A stretch of DNA of 64,000 bases from Helicoverpa zea (GCF_022581195.2 NC_061465.1:2234501-2298500); one strand, 5' to 3'; positions 10,841-24,090 are shown, numbered from the stretch's first letter. Numbers and translations are program-made. Notes: generated by a model from the letters alone, not told the origin.

Positions 10841-12992
10841 TCCAAGTTTGCGTGTAATGGGCGTACTCTGGTTCTACTCCAGATATTAATTCTTAATAGA
10901 AGTTAGCTCTGAGTGCTGGGCTAAATAAAGCACTAACTTCCGCCCGCGTTTTCACCTGTGTCCTATGGAAACTATAGGTAGTTGAAGCATGTGTCCTTAC
11001 GAAGTGATACTATTTTAAAAAATCTAAAACAAATACTATGAACTGTTTAGAATTTGTCGTCTAATTATGCGACGGTTTTCAAAGCACATTCCTGTAATTT
11101 TTCAAGCATTTAAATTGAACAGTCTATCAAATCTCGCCTCAGAATGGACCCCTATTTTAAACACACATTAATACCAGTCTTTTAGAAACTCAAAATCGTA
11201 ATATACGAAGTGAAGGCAGTTGTTCCTCCCGAAAAGAGACCACCTGCGTATCACCCCTTCAATTATTCACTGAATCTTTCTCTTACATTTTGTATAATGA
11301 AATTTTAATCATTTCTCTGTCTAAGTCTTGTGCTTATAACACTGGGTGGGTGATTAATTTTTTATGTAGCTTGAATTTAAGGTTTCTAGGCGTAGCTATT
11401 ACAGTTTTCTTATTGATATGCTCTACCGGTTTATTTCTTAAATCTATATAATATCGTATTTTTTATTATAAATCTGCCAAAAGGTGCTATATTTCTATAG
11501 TGTTAGTCTAATCTTGTACAATTAAGTGATTTTCTTCGGCTCGTATAATATTGAAAAATTATTCCAGTTTTAACTGATTAAAAATACAGGACATATAGAG
11601 GACACAAAATTAAATAGTAGGTACATTTATATAAAGTGATGTAGATATTAAATAGAACTGCAATATCTCGGTGACCCACAAACTCGTCGCATTATTACAT
11701 GGTTTATCGCAAACCACATTCGTAGATATGTATAACATTTCGAACAACGTCATATTTCCAATTAAATAGGTATTCGTAAAATATATTTTGTAGACTGGTA
11801 ATAAATAATTAAACAATTTCACAGTACTGGTAACCCAGATATTTGCTGACATAAAAAAATACTTAATTATTAACTGATACTTAGGCCCGAGATCACTGAT
11901 AACATGAAGGTCAATTTTCACGTTCTATTTTCTAAGTAAATCGTTGTTTTAAGAAAAACTGACATTTATACGGCTGGTGAACTAGGACTATTCCACAACG
12001 ACTACTATTCCCCAACTGAATATAATTTTAGAAAGGATCAAATAATTAATACAAACTATATAAATAAACGTACGAAGCTTTGGTATATTCCGTATAGCTG
12101 AAACTACTGTTGTCAGTCCAACAGAGGCTATGTTTCGGGTTTAATTAGTCCCAAAGAAGATCTGTGGGGTTGCGATAAGCAATTTTACGTTTATTTGTCA
12201 AACCGGGTCCGGTCAAATAACCTTCGCATAATATACAAGGGGTTCCGAAATTCCCTAAGGCTTTATTGGGACAGAATCGGGAGACTTAATGTGTATATTT
12301 CGTGTTTGTAAAACACTGTAATTTTTAGAAAGTGGTCAATTTTGGTCCTTCGATCCGAATTTGTTTTGAGAATAACACGAGGCTGTGAAGGTTCTGTTAT
12401 GACGTCATATGTGTAGATATGTATCACAAAACAGTGGGCCTATTATATAAGAGTTTCTGTTGTTTTTTTTTTTTTTGATTCATTTATTTAAATGGCTACC
12501 ATAGTTATCAGATTCGATGATTACCTACATTGACAGTAACGATTACTATAAGTCGTTTACTGAAAAACAAACCATTATAGAGAATCCTAAGTTAAATGTG
12601 AATGTGAAAACTCAGTGAATATTTTTCTGAGTCGAGTAGCCGTAGAAACGAATGTTTTACCACGAGCGAGCAGCGACGAGACTGCAGAAACTGGTCTATA
12701 ATATTATGCTAACTGAGCACAACGATAAATAGTATTTCATTAAAGCAAAGTAAACTTCCTTCAAAGGCGTTACACTACAGAATACAGAAATTTTGTGGAG
12801 TATAGAATTAGTGGAGAAGGCACTTTGAAGATGGAAACAAATAAGAAATTAAATATGTTAAAAATTAAACATTCTATCAGCCTAGTTAAAATTAATCATG
12901 TCTGTCCATTAAGCGAAAAAACTGCGAAATATAATTTCGTATTCAATATTCAAAACTGAAAACGTGTATTTTTACGCTAAGTAGTTGAATTA
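10841..12992. other. Gene-free AT-rich stretch
   Basis: No convincing exon, RNA gene or complete transposon was found. A 103-codon minus-strand frame (11610-11921) has no recognisable domain and lies in low-complexity AT-rich sequence. A poly(T) run lies near 12462-12476. Confidence 0.45.
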
Positions 12993-13956
12993 TACTTCGG
13001 CCGTTCAGAGAATGCGTTCCTGACACCTATCAGTTAGTCACGACTAGTGATGGGCACAACATAACACTGAGTTCGTTACCGTTCCTTCAAAATGAACCGC
13101 CGCATTATTTTAAGATTATTTTCGTTTTAAATTGGCGGAATCATTTGTTTTATATTTTAGTTATTTAAGTGGAAACCAAAAAAAGGTAATATTCATATAA
13201 TAAAATTGTTTTATTTATTCTTTGTTACAAGTACATTGAATTGAATGTGCGAACAGAATATTAATCAGACTCCGATTTGCTTGAGGAGGTGGTGTCTTCA
13301 TCATCATCTTCGCCTACATGTATAATTATATTATTATCAATAACAGAATCAATCCTGATATCTCGGTCTAACAAAAGCCGGGTAATCAAATAAAAACAGA
13401 TCGAAAACACTTGAAAAACGTGGTCTATGCGCACGAAACGACAACGGACGACTGTTTTAGCGTCACAAAATGGCGGCCCATAACGCCATTTGGGGTTACC
13501 ATTTTTAATCTAAGTATAAAAATGCGGTTTGGTCATAGTTTTATTTTTATATTTCATAAACGTTATAATTAAGTCTTATAGTCCATTATTTTCCAAGTCT
13601 TAAAAAGAAAATCAAAACGTATTATTTTATATTATAACTGTATAAGAACAGATTACGATACTTGCCTGTTATTTTTAGCACAGCACTACAAAATATAAAC
13701 CGCTGACATAACCTTGTAATAGCGCAGTATAGATTTAGAAAAATATTGTTTACCAAGTTATTTGACACTCAGTTTGGCACAAAATTATAACATTCATTGA
13801 TTATTGATATAATAATGTTGTTTTAATGCTCCTCAATTGTTAAAACGGTAAACAACCAGCAAAAATATTTTTATCGTAACTGCAACGCCATTGCAAAGTT
13901 ACGTCGTCAGTTCAATCGCGACGTGTCAGGAACGCATTCTCTGAATGGCCGAACTA
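12993..13956 (-). mobile_element. Internally deleted TA-inserting DNA transposon (964 bp), probable parent of two MITEs
   Basis: The ends TACTTCGGCCGTTCAGAGAATGC... (from 12993) and ...GCATTCTCTGAATGGCCGAACTA (to 13956) are inverted repeats matching for about 33 bp, flanked by TA on both sides (12991-12992, 13957-13958). The right 180 bp or so is nearly identical to the 227-bp MITEs at 31264 and 36064. The interior, read on the minus strand, retains the last codons of an acidic, Ser-rich protein tail and an AATAAA signal, so this copy lies closer to the autonomous element. TA duplication would suit Tc1/mariner or another TA-targeting superfamily; the transposase core is missing, so the superfamily is open. 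Confidence 0.82.
13261..13490 (-). pseudogene. C-terminal remnant of the transposon-encoded protein
   Basis: A minus-strand frame runs about 75 codons without a stop to TAA at 13261-13263. The last residues are GEDDDEDTTSSSKSESD, a charged tail of the kind often found at transposase C-termini. Upstream is a hydrophobic segment around FSICFYLITRLLLDRD. No start codon or catalytic motif is present, and AATAAA follows the stop. It is presumably what remains after internal deletion of the transposase gene. The family assignment is inference. Confidence 0.4.
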
Positions 13957-13958
13957 TA

Positions 13959-16900
13959 GTCATGAAGGTAAATCACTAGCAACAATAATAACAATAAACA
14001 AAAACATACTTTCAAAAACATGCTCAAAGCAAACATTTGAATCTATCTAAATATCAAATCAATCGAGCACCATCAAACCCTAAAATGCAACATGTATCCC
14101 CACTTCAATAATACCTAATCCACACTCCCGTTCCTTTTATAATCCTGCTACTTGGAATGCACTCGGAATAGCACCAGTCTCTGTTTCGCAAAGGATCATT
14201 TGGAAGGATTCTTCAGAAGGATTATCCCTGTACAGTTCATTCATTTGGCGAACGTTTTCCCAGTTATGATGAGATACATTGCTGCCTTGATATTCGTTGC
14301 TGAAAGGGTTGAAGTATTAGCTATTGAGTTTGGAACTGTTTGTTGGCTTTGAATCTGCTTGTATTTGGAACGTGGTTCGATAGTCATTTGTTTTATGATG
14401 TCTTGGTGGTAGTTCATTAGACATAATTATTGTGACTAACGGCCAGTTTCTTCATCAAAAGTTAACGTTAAAGTAATGTTTAAAGTAAAAGTAACGGTCA
14501 AATACGTTTTTTCAAGGCTAAAGTGACAGCAAAACTAATAGAAAAATTGAATTTGACCGTTACTTTTACTTTAGACATTACTTTGACTTTTACTTTGGCT
14601 TTAACTTTTGATGAAGAAACTGGCTGTAAAGAATCAGTCCGTCTTTTAGATATGTGAAAGTAAATATTTAGTTAATGCTGAAAAAACTTCAGATAACTTA
14701 AAATAGTACACAAGCTCAAACGTTTACTAGCTATCAAATAAAACATGCAAAGCCACACACATCATATTCCACTTATGTTTTATTTCATTACATAAACCTT
14801 AAATGCCTTGAAAACAAAATAAATATTATTGTACTATAGTTTAAATCGCAACAAATGTGTAGGGCTTAAACAGCTACCTACATTCCATTCCATCAAAAAA
14901 ATAAAGCTTAAAACAAAACGAATAAAAAACATACATATTTAACCTGTAATTATTTTTTGCTCCGGCCTTTTGAGCCATCTAATACCATTCTACCTGAACC
15001 TAATGAGTTTTTCGAAACGAGGTCAGTTTTCAGCTCCAAAATTGTGAGGCAAAACTAAGTCTTATCTGCTAAAGCTCCATTGAATCGAGTTTTCTCGGAT
15101 GGCCCGTTGATAATTTCGTGAATTTCAAACGTAAAATTAAGTTATCAAACTAAGACTTGTAACGAGTGAGGCCTAATTCGCTGAAGATTTCTTGATAATC
15201 GTGAGTAGATATGAATTTACTAATATTATAAAAATGAAGAGTTTATTTCTTCGTTCGATTGAACTTGTTTATTTTGGAACGAAGTTCCATAAGGAAACTT
15301 GAAGTATTAGTTATTTAGTCAAAACCATAATCCAGGCTGGGTATGATCTAAAAAAATTATAAAAGACTTAATTTTGTCAAGGTTCCTGAAGCCACATAGA
15401 TTTTATTTAGATGCCTTTCTAAGTATTTGAATTTATTGTAAAGTTGATATTTGAGCGCACCAAAACTGCGCACCTCTAGCGCCACCTATCGACCACAAGC
15501 TAAGAACTTCAGTTCGAAAAAAGAAGTAATGGCCGGCCGGCATCGATAACTGCGCGCGCGGAGAAACACAAAAAAAAAACGTGAATTATGGCGAAAAGAC
15601 AATATTTTATTTAAATAAGATTATGTGTAATATATTGTGTTATTACAGCTAAAGAAGAAGACATCCTTAAACGTTTATAATAATAAAACACTTTCGGTAT
15701 TTCTTAATTTTAATAATCTAGTCTCTATTAATACAAACTAGTGAATTGTAATAATAATTAATATCCGAAATACCAAAATCCTCAATGTTTGCCTGTGGGC
15801 AAAAGCCTCGATATTAATTCATGAGAAAATCTAAAATTAACCTATATTAAAACGTCTTTGTTCCTGTAGGATAACACGCTGAAAATACAACTAATTCCTT
15901 TGTTACAATATAAATATTGAGCACAACCAAAAATAGAACTCGAAATGGAATTAAACTATCACACAGACGTAACACTCCATCTAACTCCAAATAGTTTACC
16001 GAAAACTTAAATTAATTTGCAAATAATCTAACTATGTACATTATTATGCCGACGGACTACATTTTGACTGTTCAATTCTCTTCAGATCTCATTACAACTT
16101 CGCACAGTTTGTTTAATTGGCTACCCACTACACGGAATTGAGACACCTGGGCCAATTTAACTTGACCTCCCCTTCCTCTTCTTCATTCTTTTATTTAAGA
16201 CCTAAAGGGGAGATGTGGGGAGAATAAAGAGGTCTCAATTAATTGGTTATTTAAATGCAACACTGTCGGTATAGCTTTTGCAAGTGTAATTGTTGTTTTC
16301 AGTGGTTTTCAGCGCATGAAATTGTTGTATGGCCCCTGTGAATAATGGTTTTGCTGCCTCTGCTGTGGCTTCTGAATTATATTCATATAGCAGGGAATCA
16401 CCGGCAAATGCTGACGTTTGAATGTAATTTGACCATTCGCGGTATTAAGTTTGTTTTGAGGTTTCGTATTGCGTTGCAGTACCTAAATATATTTTCATTT
16501 TAATCCTGTGTAGGTATGTAGAAACTTAATCTGATCGCATCCCTAAAAGGGTGACATATAATCCGAGATATAAGTAGGCTACTAGAGCATAACAGCCGTA
16601 ATAAGACTAATGTTTGGATGTAAAGGGATAAGCATAATTTAGTTGGGTCTTAACCCAAAAAGGGCCACCGTACTGTACAATTCCTTATCACCACTACTTC
16701 ATAAAATATTATACTCTGATATTCCATGGAATCTACAATTGTTTTTTAGCTTTATGGAACTCGCTTGGACTTTATTCCAAAGAGAGTAAAGTAAGACCTC
16801 TTACCGTTTTTGAACAGCAGTCACGTTATTCCATATTTGTTTTATTTAAATCATTCGATTTTTGAAAGTTAAATAATGTAATCCGGTATGCGATATATAA

Positions 16901-17180
16901 ATAATGTAATCGATTTAGCAGAATAAAATATTTAGCACACACTTACACACACCCAGGGACGACTTTGAAAACTTATAGGATTTTGTAGATTTGTTAAAAT
17001 CAGAATAAAATGTTAGGCTACGTTTCCTCTTTCTGCGTTGGGGAATGCATCCGCGGCCTTTTTTTAAACAATATCTACATGGGCACACGTAAACAAACCA
17101 GATATTGATACTGCACATGCAATACTGACATCGAATATAATATTAACATGCCTGTAGCAGAGAGGTTACTCGTCAATGTA
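13959..17180. other. Gene-free stretch containing one MITE
   Basis: Apart from the hairpin MITE at 14440-14626 I see no supported feature. A GC-richer patch at about 15465-15560 contains GGCCGGCCGG and CGCGCGCG. The short frame at 14152-14352 has no recognisable motif. Confidence 0.45.
14440..14626. mobile_element. 187-bp hairpin MITE, possible TAA target duplication
   Basis: The two halves are inverted copies over about 70 bp each: the left end CGGCCAGTTTCTTCATCAAA and the right end TTTGATGAAGAAACTGGCTG are complementary with one mismatch in the terminal 20. TAA flanks both ends (14437-14439, 14627-14629). A 3-bp TWA duplication is typical of PIF/Harbinger elements. The long inverted arms contain repeated AAAGTAA-type motifs. 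Confidence 0.75.
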
Positions 17181-17829
17181 TATGTCGCAGGGATATGATA
17201 AAAACGGGGATTTGATCAATTCCCTAAGGGATTTGATCAAATCACGGAGGATGTTAGAATAACAACACGATTTTATCTTTTCCCTAAACAAATCTAGTGA
17301 ATTGAACAAATCCCTAAACTGGTTCAGTGAAATGACAAAAATAATTTGCTTTGATATTTTAAGGGTTTATTTGGTAAGATATACCTACATAATTATGATA
17401 ATCAGGTGTGTGCAATACAAGGAAATATTGGTATAAAAAATCACCATTACTCAGAACAATATTTTTTTTTTGAAAGAATGAACAATAATTTCTTTAAAAA
17501 ATATTTTAAATGCGTATGATATGCCTATTTGTAATAATCACTCATTAAAACATGTAGCTGATTTGTGGCATCGTGAATTACATAAAACATTATTTTCTTA
17601 CAGGCACATCTATTCGCTTTGCATTGTGCGTGACAGACACCTACGGCTTGCCTAGTGTTTGCAAGAGCGACCCAAACAAGAACTGACATATTTTTTTGTC
17701 ATTTCACTGAACCAATTTAGGGATTTGTTCAATTCACTAGATTTGTTTAGGGAAAAGATAAAATCGAGTTGTTATTTTAACATCCTCCGTTATTTCATCA
17801 AATCCCTTAGGGAATTGATCTTTTATCAG
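17181..17829. mobile_element. Long-TIR MITE, copy 1 (right end truncated)
   Basis: It starts TATGTCGCAGGGATATGATA after TA. The left arm of about 160 bp (to 17340) is repeated in inverse orientation from about 17691. The arms are themselves full of short motifs around AAATCCCT and GGGATTTGATCAA, giving subterminal sub-repeats. The right terminus lacks roughly 20-30 bp compared with copy 2 (it stops near TTTTATCA). The interior is about 350 bp, some 70 bp longer than in copy 2, and codes for nothing. Confidence 0.85.
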
Positions 17830-19850
17830 ACTTCAAATACATCCATATTCATAATTTCTTGCACTATCTAATACTATCTATTTACTTTTCATTAAAGATA
17901 GATACCAAAAATGTAACTAACTACTTAAAGTTCGTAAAAGTATCTACGTAATTTTTGCTAGCCATTTTCCATTTTTTTCTTCAGCATCGGATGTAATATC
18001 GTCCAAAACCGCCCAGTCTGGCGTTTGTCCCGTCACGAACCGGTATTAGGATACGTCTATATTAAATAATTTAGCCACAGATTACTGCGATGATGGCTTG
18101 CAGATGGAGTTTGTGTCTGCTTTAGAAATATATAGAGATGTTAGTTAGAAAATAAATATTAGAAAATGTAATAAAAAATAAAAACTGCCTTTTAATCTGG
18201 GTTGGTATACGTACCTAATTATGCTGTTGTTACGAGGTTTTTACAGCAATGTATTCAAGTGTTGATTATTCGTCCCAACAAACTGATAATTTAATTATTT
18301 ATTTCCCAAATTATTTCTGCGTAAATAAGCATTTATTTATCAGTTTTCAGAATATTAACACCAATTTCACCGTACCCATTCCTGTAAAAACATTCAATAA
18401 TAAAATTAACTTTCACAACAGTAATTTATTCGCTGGAAATTTCCAAAAACTGTCATGGGCCCAATAGTTTGTTAATTACCTAGTAATTAATAGTGATAGG
18501 TTTTCTGCGATGTCAGTACATTTTGTTTTACTCACATTTAAACTTCCGGACATTATATTAATGGCAGTTGAATTAATTATTCTGTCAACTGAAAAGTTTT
18601 ATGTAATAATTTAATCTTTATTAATTGTTGAGTATTAGATTTTTATTTAATGGTTTAATTGTTTTTGGTTTGAAAAGGACTCTTGACTCCTTGTTAAGTT
18701 TAAATGATTTTACGATGACAGGAGTGTCAGTGGACGGTCGGTGGAGCAAATATTCAGTTTTTTTTTTCAAAAAATTATTATTATTCTGATCGAGTAAGTA
18801 ATGAAAACTACCTGGAATTAAACATGTAGCTATTGTTCGGTTTTCGACAAATAAATCCTTTCGATTGTCCGAGTAGAATTCACCTGTATTATTTTTTAAA
18901 AATTGAAAATAAATGTTATTGCTTTGTAGAAGTATTATTAGTTACAACATGCACGAATGATTTCTAGGTTTCTATACATTTTGAAATCCTTCTAATAAAA
19001 ATACAAGGCGTTACTTACAGTATTTTCATAAATAATCAGGTGGTACCAACAGCTCCGTACATATCCCCCACTGATGTTCCAACTCGGGGCGTGTCAGTAG
19101 GCGGTACACCACTCAACACATTAGGAAGCATTCCAGACGATGATAGAATATAATGTATTAAGCTGTAAAGTAGCTATGATGTCGTTACTAATGGTGTATA
19201 TGTTATAAATAGGATCTTTACAGCCTTCTTATCGTCCCACTGCTGGGCACTGGCCTCCTCTTACACGGAAAAGGATCGAGTGTTAAGCAAATTGAATACA
19301 ATACATTTTTATCTTGTATAGAGCTAGTTCTAGCGGTTACTGATAAGGTCTCTGATAACCTATCCGGAACTTATCTGACAGTGTCTCGTTGCCGAGTCGA
19401 TGGTAATCAGACTTATATTTTAGTAGACTAGTAGATATTTTCTCCACGCACACGGCACTGCCAGTGGTAGCAATATCTGACAGAAATTGGGAGGAGCCTT
19501 TATCTGGCCGATAGCATTATCTATCAGATAAATAACTGACACTATCAAAAACCAGTAAAACCGAGAATTAATCTACCAAGATGAAAAAGTTTGTCTTAAA
19601 AATCTTGGAGACAAAATAATAAAAGAAAGTAAAATCCGTTGTTTAAAAATTCAAGATAAATTCCGGATCTGAAGATGGCGCTTATGCTTTGAGCTGCTTT
19701 GGCAGTGGCTGAATTGCTTCCGTTGGATTTTTAGAATATTTATTTATTTATCATCGAAAGAAGGTTGCAAGATTATACTCAAGTCTGGAAAAAATGCAAT
19801 TTTTTCATCTAAAGTCTCCGTGAAATCCTTTTATCCCTGTACAATATGTA
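17830..19850. other. Gene-free stretch with repeat fragments
   Basis: About 19224-19275 carries a common moth interspersed-repeat fragment (CGTCCCACTGCTGGGCACTGG then CCTCCTCTTACACGG). About 19320-19555 has imperfect inverted segments (ACTGATAAGG / TATCTGACAGTGTC and TATCAGATAAATAACTGACA) that could be arms of an old TIR element. No gene is supported. Confidence 0.4.
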
Positions 19851-20492
19851 TATGTCGCAGGGATATGATAAAACCAGGGATTTGATCAATTCCCTAAGGG
19901 ATTTGATCAAATCACGGAAGATGTTAAAATAACAACACGATTTTATCTCTTCACTAAACAAATCTAGTGAATTGAACAAATCCCTAAATTGGTTCAGTGA
20001 AATGACAAAAATAATTTTGCTTTGATATTAATTATTAAGATATTATGATTGCATAGATATTAAAGGTTTATTTGGTAAGATATACCTACATAATTATGAA
20101 AATCAGGTGTGTGTGTAATACAAGGAAATATTGATATAAAAAATCAAAATTAGGTACTCGGAACAATTTTTTTTAAGAGTAAACAAAAATTTCTTTAAAA
20201 AATAAAAAATATTTTAGTTGCGTATGATATGCCTATTTGTAATAAGCACTTATTAAAACATGTAGCTGATTTGTGACAACGTGAATTACATAAAGGAATT
20301 TCTTACAGGCACAAGACAAGAACTGACATGTTTTTTGTCATTTCACTGAACCAATTTAGGGATTTGTTCAATTCACTAGATTTGTTTAGAGAAAAGATAA
20401 AATCGTGTTGTTATTTTAACATCTTCCGTGATTTGATCAAATCCCTTAGGGAATTGATCAAATCCCCGTTTTTATCATATCCCTGCGACATA
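19851..20492. mobile_element. Long-TIR MITE, copy 2 (complete), TA target duplication
   Basis: This is a complete 642-bp copy of the element at 17181, in the same orientation. It runs from TATGTCGCAGGGATATG to CATATCCCTGCGACATA and is flanked by TA (19849-19850 and 20493-20494). Terminal inverted repeats are about 160 bp. A frame inside the right arm stays open in both copies (for example ISLNQFRDLFNSLDLFREK), but it is only TIR sequence read through. Confidence 0.88.
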
Positions 20493-20559
20493 TATAATGT
20501 TTGTGCTTAGGAATTTGACAGTCATAATGCAATGTCGGAATAAGTCTTACCTACCCATG

Positions 20560-21182
20560 AGGCCTCATTTACGGGGACGCGGGGCGTCTCGCGTCGCGTG
20601 TGGCGTGGCGTCTCGCGGCGCGTCTGACGTTTTTTCTGTTTACGGTGGGGCGGCGCGTGAAGCGGCACGCATCAGTGCACGCGTAAACACAAACTTATAG
20701 CAATGTACCTCCATGTTCATGGAGAAGCGTGACGGGAAGCGTGGCGGTACCCGCCGCGTCGCCCGCGGCGAATGCTCTGGCGTTTAGCGAAGCACGCGGC
20801 GGGCATCGCGGCGGCGCACGCTCGCCTCGATCAAAACGACTACTTTTGAATTTTCTTCTAAAAAAAAGTCGATCATATGATACTCCATTGCGACGGTGAC
20901 TACGTCTGTGTTACGCGATTTCTAAATAAGACTGACAGAAGATTCCGCATTGGACATAGCTTCATCGAGAATTGCCGCTGCGTGCGCCGCCGCGATAAAA
21001 GCCGCGTGGGACGCGTCGGTGCCATCCGCGGGCTCGGCCGCAAAAAACGCCCTAATTCAAACAAACGCATCTAAAATCGCTTCTCCGTAAACGCACTCAT
21101 ACAACGCCATAAATTTGAATTCAGTGCGGGCCGCGCCGCTCAACGCAACGCGCGACGCCCCGCGTCTCCGTATATGAAGCCT
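20560..21182. mobile_element. GC-rich TIR element with inverted coding-like remnants
   Basis: The left end AGGCCTCATTTACGGGGACG and right end CGTCTCCGTATATGAAGCCT are inverted copies with few mismatches, continuing through GCGGGGCGTC. The GC content is far above the surroundings. Inside, the plus strand near 20783-20850 and the minus strand near 21030-20950 both spell a similar short protein end (HAAGIAAAHARLD versus HAAFIAAAHAAAILDEAMS) before a stop. The element therefore looks like a foldback derivative carrying the same C-terminal remnant on both arms. Exact ends and target duplication could not be fixed. Confidence 0.65.
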
Positions 21183-24090
21183 AAGTTAGTAGTTAACAAA
21201 AAAATAATAAACAAACTTAGTAGTTTTAGGCTGTACGTGTTATGGAGTATAGAGGTATGGTGATAGGTTCATCGTCTTATTAAAGATATTTTAGCTGAAA
21301 TTATCTCATGATTGTAATCAGTTCAAAAGTTTTAGCGTGAAATCACATAAGACAGACAGACACTTTCCTGTCAGAATATTAGTGAGTTTGTTATGATTTT
21401 GTGACATTGTAGGTAAATACAACATTTTTCTCCGAATAAGATTGACACCGTCCATAGAGCATGGTGACCAGCCAACAAGTCTATTGTTCAGAGACACCGC
21501 AAACTATAACAGTACTGTGTATCACAAAGTTAGTAACGTCTGGGCACTGGATCTGACATGCCTCACTTACGGGTTGCTTAGTCCGCAACTTGCAGATCGA
21601 TATGAAGTTTGTGTTCTCTTGTTTGTTTGCTCTCATAATGTGAGTTGCTGATGTTGCAGTTCGTAGGATGGTGACTCCGTTTTAATGGTCGTGAGTGTAA
21701 TGCTTTTTGGCTGTACATGTTTAATGTACAATACAGAATAGTAGCGATAGATATTTCAACCACTTAATAATATTGATACCTGAAATTATCGATGTAGCTT
21801 TCTTTAAAATCGGGTGATTTTGTGGTCAAATACAATGGAATCTCAAATAAGGCAATTCGGCAGGCATCCCTGTGGCCTTAAACACAGCCAATCTATTCAA
21901 ATCCTAACATAAAAAAGCGCAATTATGTCACCAGCCAACAAAAATCCTTTCACACATTCTTACCAGGAAATCAAGATAAGACACAGCCATAACAAAAAGC
22001 CAGTCATTGCACGTATGTATGTAACGCATACCGTAATACTTCTAGCTGAAGAAAGTTAATTATATTATGAACGCATGCCTGACCGCTATTGAAAGTACCA
22101 TCATAGTTTCCACATGCGATGGTCAGCAGAGCGGCAAGGAGTGAGACTGAGAAAATGGACCGATTGACCGATATACTTGAATGTTATAAATAGCATAGAT
22201 TATAAATAAGTGGTACGAAAGGGAACTTCTAATTGATAGCAGCCCTTTCACATTTGCGATTTTCCGAGCTATATCAAAACCGTGCCGGAAAATCTGCCAG
22301 TGTGAAAATTATAAAGCTTATGAGTTTATTTCCTTGCTGACCAAACAAACAAAACAGAGTGTTATAACCCATTTATTTAATTAGACTCATCAATCGATTT
22401 TCAGTAAGTACTTCATTTATGTAACTGTGGTAGATATTTAAATATTATGTAGAATTATGTTATACTCGTGTCTCAAGTAATTTACTATCCGCACTTGGAT
22501 AAAGGTAGAAAGCCTATGGCGTTTTTCAGTCTCTAGAAGACTAGACTACCTGTATACCAATTTTTAGCTTCAACAATTTTTTCAAGAGAATGTGACAAAC
22601 GGGCAGACAAGCCCTTTCACATTTATTATAGTACTAAAATTCATAGACAGCCCATATTTCTAAACATTAAAATCACCAAGGAAACCAACTCTTCACAAGG
22701 GCATCTAATATCCTTATATGATGTATCCAATATTAATTAATCGTGTTTCAATAATATTACTCGTATTGAGACTAATGGCGAACTGACGGTATCTAGTTAG
22801 CTTCTCGATAAGCCGTGTGTATACGTTCTACATTGACAGACCTAATTAAATGGCGCGTCTGCAGTTAGATTATAATCTGATTCATGATGGCAGATGTAGG
22901 TAAGTTATTTATTAGTGAAGAGTTTGTTTGTTTGCTAGGTGTCAATAAGGAAGTACTGATCCGATTTGGCAATATTCTTTCAGTGTTAGGTAGCACAATT
23001 ATCGAGGAAGGATATAACCTACTTCTTATATGTGCAAAGAGTAGGTCCCATGGGACGAGAGTGATAACGCTAGCAGAAGCCAGTGCCTTAAGTATACCTA
23101 ATAGACACAGGTATAATTATGATAAATCATAATCCTGCAATTAGTCGAAATAAAACAAAAAGAGTAACTTATTGTAACAATTAAAAGTAAATATATAATT
23201 TTACTTATAAAGGCACGTTTTTTCAAGAAAGACTTTCTTAAGGCGAGGAAGTGGTCAACAATAATTCCATAACCGGCACGCGCATCTAAGGCGCCAAAAG
23301 GGGTCGGAGCGTCTGAGCGGGGCGAGGATAACAATACGCGCGCTAGCTTATAACTAAAAGTCGTAAGCGACAAAATGGTTTTGTAATTTTAATATTTAGA
23401 AATGATAATTTAATAAAAATTCCTACTACCATTTTAAAGAGTATGTATATACTCAACTACTAAAAAAGTTAAGAGGCTTAAATCGGTCCCGTTTGCCCAT
23501 AATATGTGAATCTCTTTTTAAAAAGAGGTATGTTTGATATATTTTTCTCTGTTATAAAAGTTACCTAATCATGTTTCTACAACTAACAAAATAAGGCTTA
23601 TATCATGAACTTTCAGGTAACCAAGTTGTATTTTGATCCGTTTTGTATTTACTGAGAAAAATTGACATCCTTGGCGCCAAAAATTCCAATTCGTCCTCTT
23701 AACTATGTATGTAGGTTTTTCTGTCTTTCAAGCTACTTAACGTCTCTAGCTTCTGACATAAGCTATTAATTAATTTGAAGCGGCTTATAAAAAAGTCCAT
23801 TTTCATTTTCAAAGCTTCATATTATAAAATAATGTCACACTTTTTCGAACATAATATGCGTAACCAGGTATAATAAATAACCCTCATGTCGTCCAAAATA
23901 ATAAATTATTGTTTAAGCAAGTAGGTGTTATAAAAATAATGTTAAACCCTTGTTAAACCTTGTTGAAACGCCCCTGTTATTTTGAAAGATAATGTAAAAT
24001 AAACACGATGAAATTTATGAAATTTAGCAGCAGTAGGTATCGAATTATAGACCTAAAATGAGGCTGGTTATGTAGTATACACTTTTTATA
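21183..24090. other. Gene-free stretch
   Basis: No supported gene. The plus-strand frame 22884-23132 begins ATGATGGCAGATGTAG followed by GTAAGT, which looks like a start exon with a donor, but no partner exon was found. A GC-richer patch lies at about 23240-23345. An RTE-type tail remnant is listed separately. Confidence 0.4.
22490..22640 (+). repeat. Decayed RTE-type 3' tail
   Basis: 'GAAAGCCTATGGCG', 'CTGTATACCAATTTTTAGC', then 'GACAAACGGGCAGACAAGCC', 'TTTCACATTTATTATAGTA' follow the order of the RTE-like tail at 57690-57931, with heavy divergence. It is non-coding. Confidence 0.5.

Noticed and set aside
17659..17871. Open frame of 70 codons, with a similar one at 20328-20510
   Set aside because: Both lie in the right arm of the long-TIR MITEs. 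The similarity is due to the repeat, not to protein selection.
22884..23132. Plus-strand start exon (ATGATGGCAGATGTAG then GTAAGT)
   Set aside because: The donor-like site is good but no downstream exon or homology supports a gene.
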